DNA of 21,483 nucleotides from a virus. This document shows, piece by piece, positions 20,387-21,483 of the stretch. Under the pieces are notes generated by a model. It ran no database searches. It had not been told where the DNA came from and saw only the letters and a list, made by a program, of their open reading frames with translations. The position numbers and the translations under genes were made by a program. The stretch lies in the IMG/VR virus record IMGVR_UViG_3300036978_000205, positions 1 through 21,483 of that record. One strand, 5' to 3'. Every line of letters starts with the position of its first letter. Within the stretch, counting starts at the first letter, position 1.

Positions 20387-21483
20387 ATGAATCCCTCACA
20401 TCAAATTACCGACAACGGCAAGACGGTAACGGTTCATGACCTTGAGGTTTTCTGCGCGTATGACCCATCTATTGATGGTGACAACGACAGCGAACTTGTG
20501 AAGTTTGACAATGCGCGTGTCCGCGAAATTGTTGCTTGCACTCAAAAGTACATGGCGAAGGGATCAAACCCGCGTCTTGTAGTCATGCACGAAAAGGACG
20601 GCAACGAGCCAAAGTCATCCGTTGGGCGATTTACCGCGCTGCGCTATGACGAGCGGGATGGTGTCGGCTACATCGTTGGTGACTGCGAAGTTGAACGCGC
20701 CGTGTTTGACAAGTTGCTTGCCACTAATGCCTTCCCGCGCAGGAGCGCGGAGATTTGGGCAGATCAAAATCACTTATCAGAGGTAGCGTTGTTGGGTCGC
20801 GAGACTCCGCGCCGTCCTCTGCCTGATACACACTTCACCCGCAAGGGTGAGTTGGTTCGGTTCTCTCGTTCGCTACGCTTCGACATGGGGACAGTCGGCG
20901 GCGGGCTTTCAACCTTTGTCCCCAACACGAAGAAGGAAACGCACATGGCAGACGATTACCGGAAGGAAATCGACTCTCTGAAGGCTGCAATGGACGAAAT
21001 GAAAGACGCAATGAAGCGTCATTTCGGCACGGCAGACAACGAAGAGGAAAAGGAAGAAATGGCTGCGGACGATATGTTGTCTGAGCAGTTCGGCGAGGAT
21101 TTGAAAGAGGGCGAAGAGGGTGTCCACATTGACATCGGTTCGCACGATGACGAATCTAAGAAGGATGAGATGGACATGGAAGATGATGCAATGTTCCCGG
21201 CTTCGCGCCGTGGTGCAGCAGACACCTTCGCGCTTCGCCGCGAGAACTCCAAGATGGCGCGTGAACTTCACGCCATCAAGGCAGAGTTGAGCAAGGAACG
21301 CTTTAGCCGTGAACTTGATCTCATGGAACAGGATGGCTACTCAATTCCGTCAAAGATGCGTCCGCGCCTCTTGGCAGAACTGTCGCGTTCTGCTGACCCT
21401 GCCGGAACGATTGAGGGATGGCGTGAGTTGTTCGCGCAGAACCCAATGGGCGTTCGCATTGATATGAGCCGCGCAAGTATGCC
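20387..21483 (+). CDS. head maturation protease/scaffold-like protein (3' end outside window)
   Basis: Open from ATG 20387 to the window end (365 residues seen). The N-terminal 150 residues look like a phage head protease domain: LVVMHEKDG (possible catalytic His, about residue 65), FPRRSAEIW (candidate catalytic Ser) and LSEVALLGRETPRRPLPD. From about 180 it is acidic and helical (KKETHMADDYRKEIDSLKAAMDEM; EEEKEEMAADD), then coiled coil (RRENSKMARELHAIKAELSKE), like a scaffold domain. A protease-scaffold fusion is common in phages: it builds the prohead, then cuts itself and other proteins. The catalytic residues are inferred from family pattern. No strong ribosome site is visible. It may be the enzyme that acts on the RPG motif proteins. 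Confidence 0.75.
   Translation, partial: MNPSHQITDNGKTVTVHDLEVFCAYDPSIDGDNDSELVKFDNARVREIVACTQKYMAKGSNPRLVVMHEKDGNEPKSSVGRFTALRYDERDGVGYIVGDCEVERAVFDKLLATNAFPRRSAEIWADQNHLSEVALLGRETPRRPLPDTHFTRKGELVRFSRSLRFDMGTVGGGLSTFVPNTKKETHMADDYRKEIDSLKAAMDEMKDAMKRHFGTADNEEEKEEMAADDMLSEQFGEDLKEGEEGVHIDIGSHDDESKKDEMDMEDDAMFPASRRGAADTFALRRENSKMARELHAIKAELSKERFSRELDLMEQDGYSIPSKMRPRLLAELSRSADPAGTIEGWRELFAQNPMGVRIDMSRASM

Overview
The window reads as part of a tailed double-stranded DNA bacteriophage (or prophage) genome. It has a Mu-like head-building module (large terminase, DUF935 portal, Mu gpF-like minor head protein, protease/scaffold), an Erf-type recombination protein, a DUF932 protein and many small tightly overlapped genes. 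There is no integrase, tRNA, rRNA or host housekeeping gene. The host cannot be named from the sequence; the promoters that can be read are of sigma-70 type.

Layout. Positions 1-6274 are leftward (minus strand) genes in five transcription units: a one-gene unit for the DUF932 protein (6274-5261), a one-gene unit (5037-4513), a two-gene unit (4421-4012), an Erf unit (3882-2437, then a nuclease-like gene behind a strong terminator), and a chain of at least seven overlapping small genes running off the left edge (1803 to <1). Positions 6275-6869 are a divergent non-coding region with promoters, hairpins and a possible small RNA. From 6870 everything runs rightward: small early-type genes (6870-8874), an HTH / ParB-like / PP-loop ATPase / IbrB-like / GNAT / HNH-like block (8908-12096) overlapping codon by codon into the terminase genes (12093-13938), then head genes interleaved with unusual proteins (13969-21483). 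The last gene, a protease/scaffold-like protein, is cut by the window end.

Two systems stand out. First, six of the transcription units on both strands begin with the same ~87-89 bp cassette: a sigma-70 type promoter with a dyad between -35 and -10, a hairpin whose first base sits at (in one diverged copy near) the predicted +1, a second hairpin whose stem sequence changes by paired substitutions while its pentaloop (CGGAC or CGGAU) is kept, then a Shine-Dalgarno AGGAG and the start codon. This looks like a phage-wide RNA-level regulon. Second, two proteins placed among the head genes (13969-15135 and 19790-20377) share an N-terminus (MSNTR-DIA-RLG--QP) and are divided into unrelated modules by a repeated basic motif of the form SRPGAKAKF. 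They may be capsid-internal cargo proteins with processing sites for the phage protease.

A third point is the ParB-like / PP-loop ATPase / IbrB-like / GNAT / HNH-like block, whose enzyme types suggest a nucleic-acid modification pathway made just ahead of packaging.
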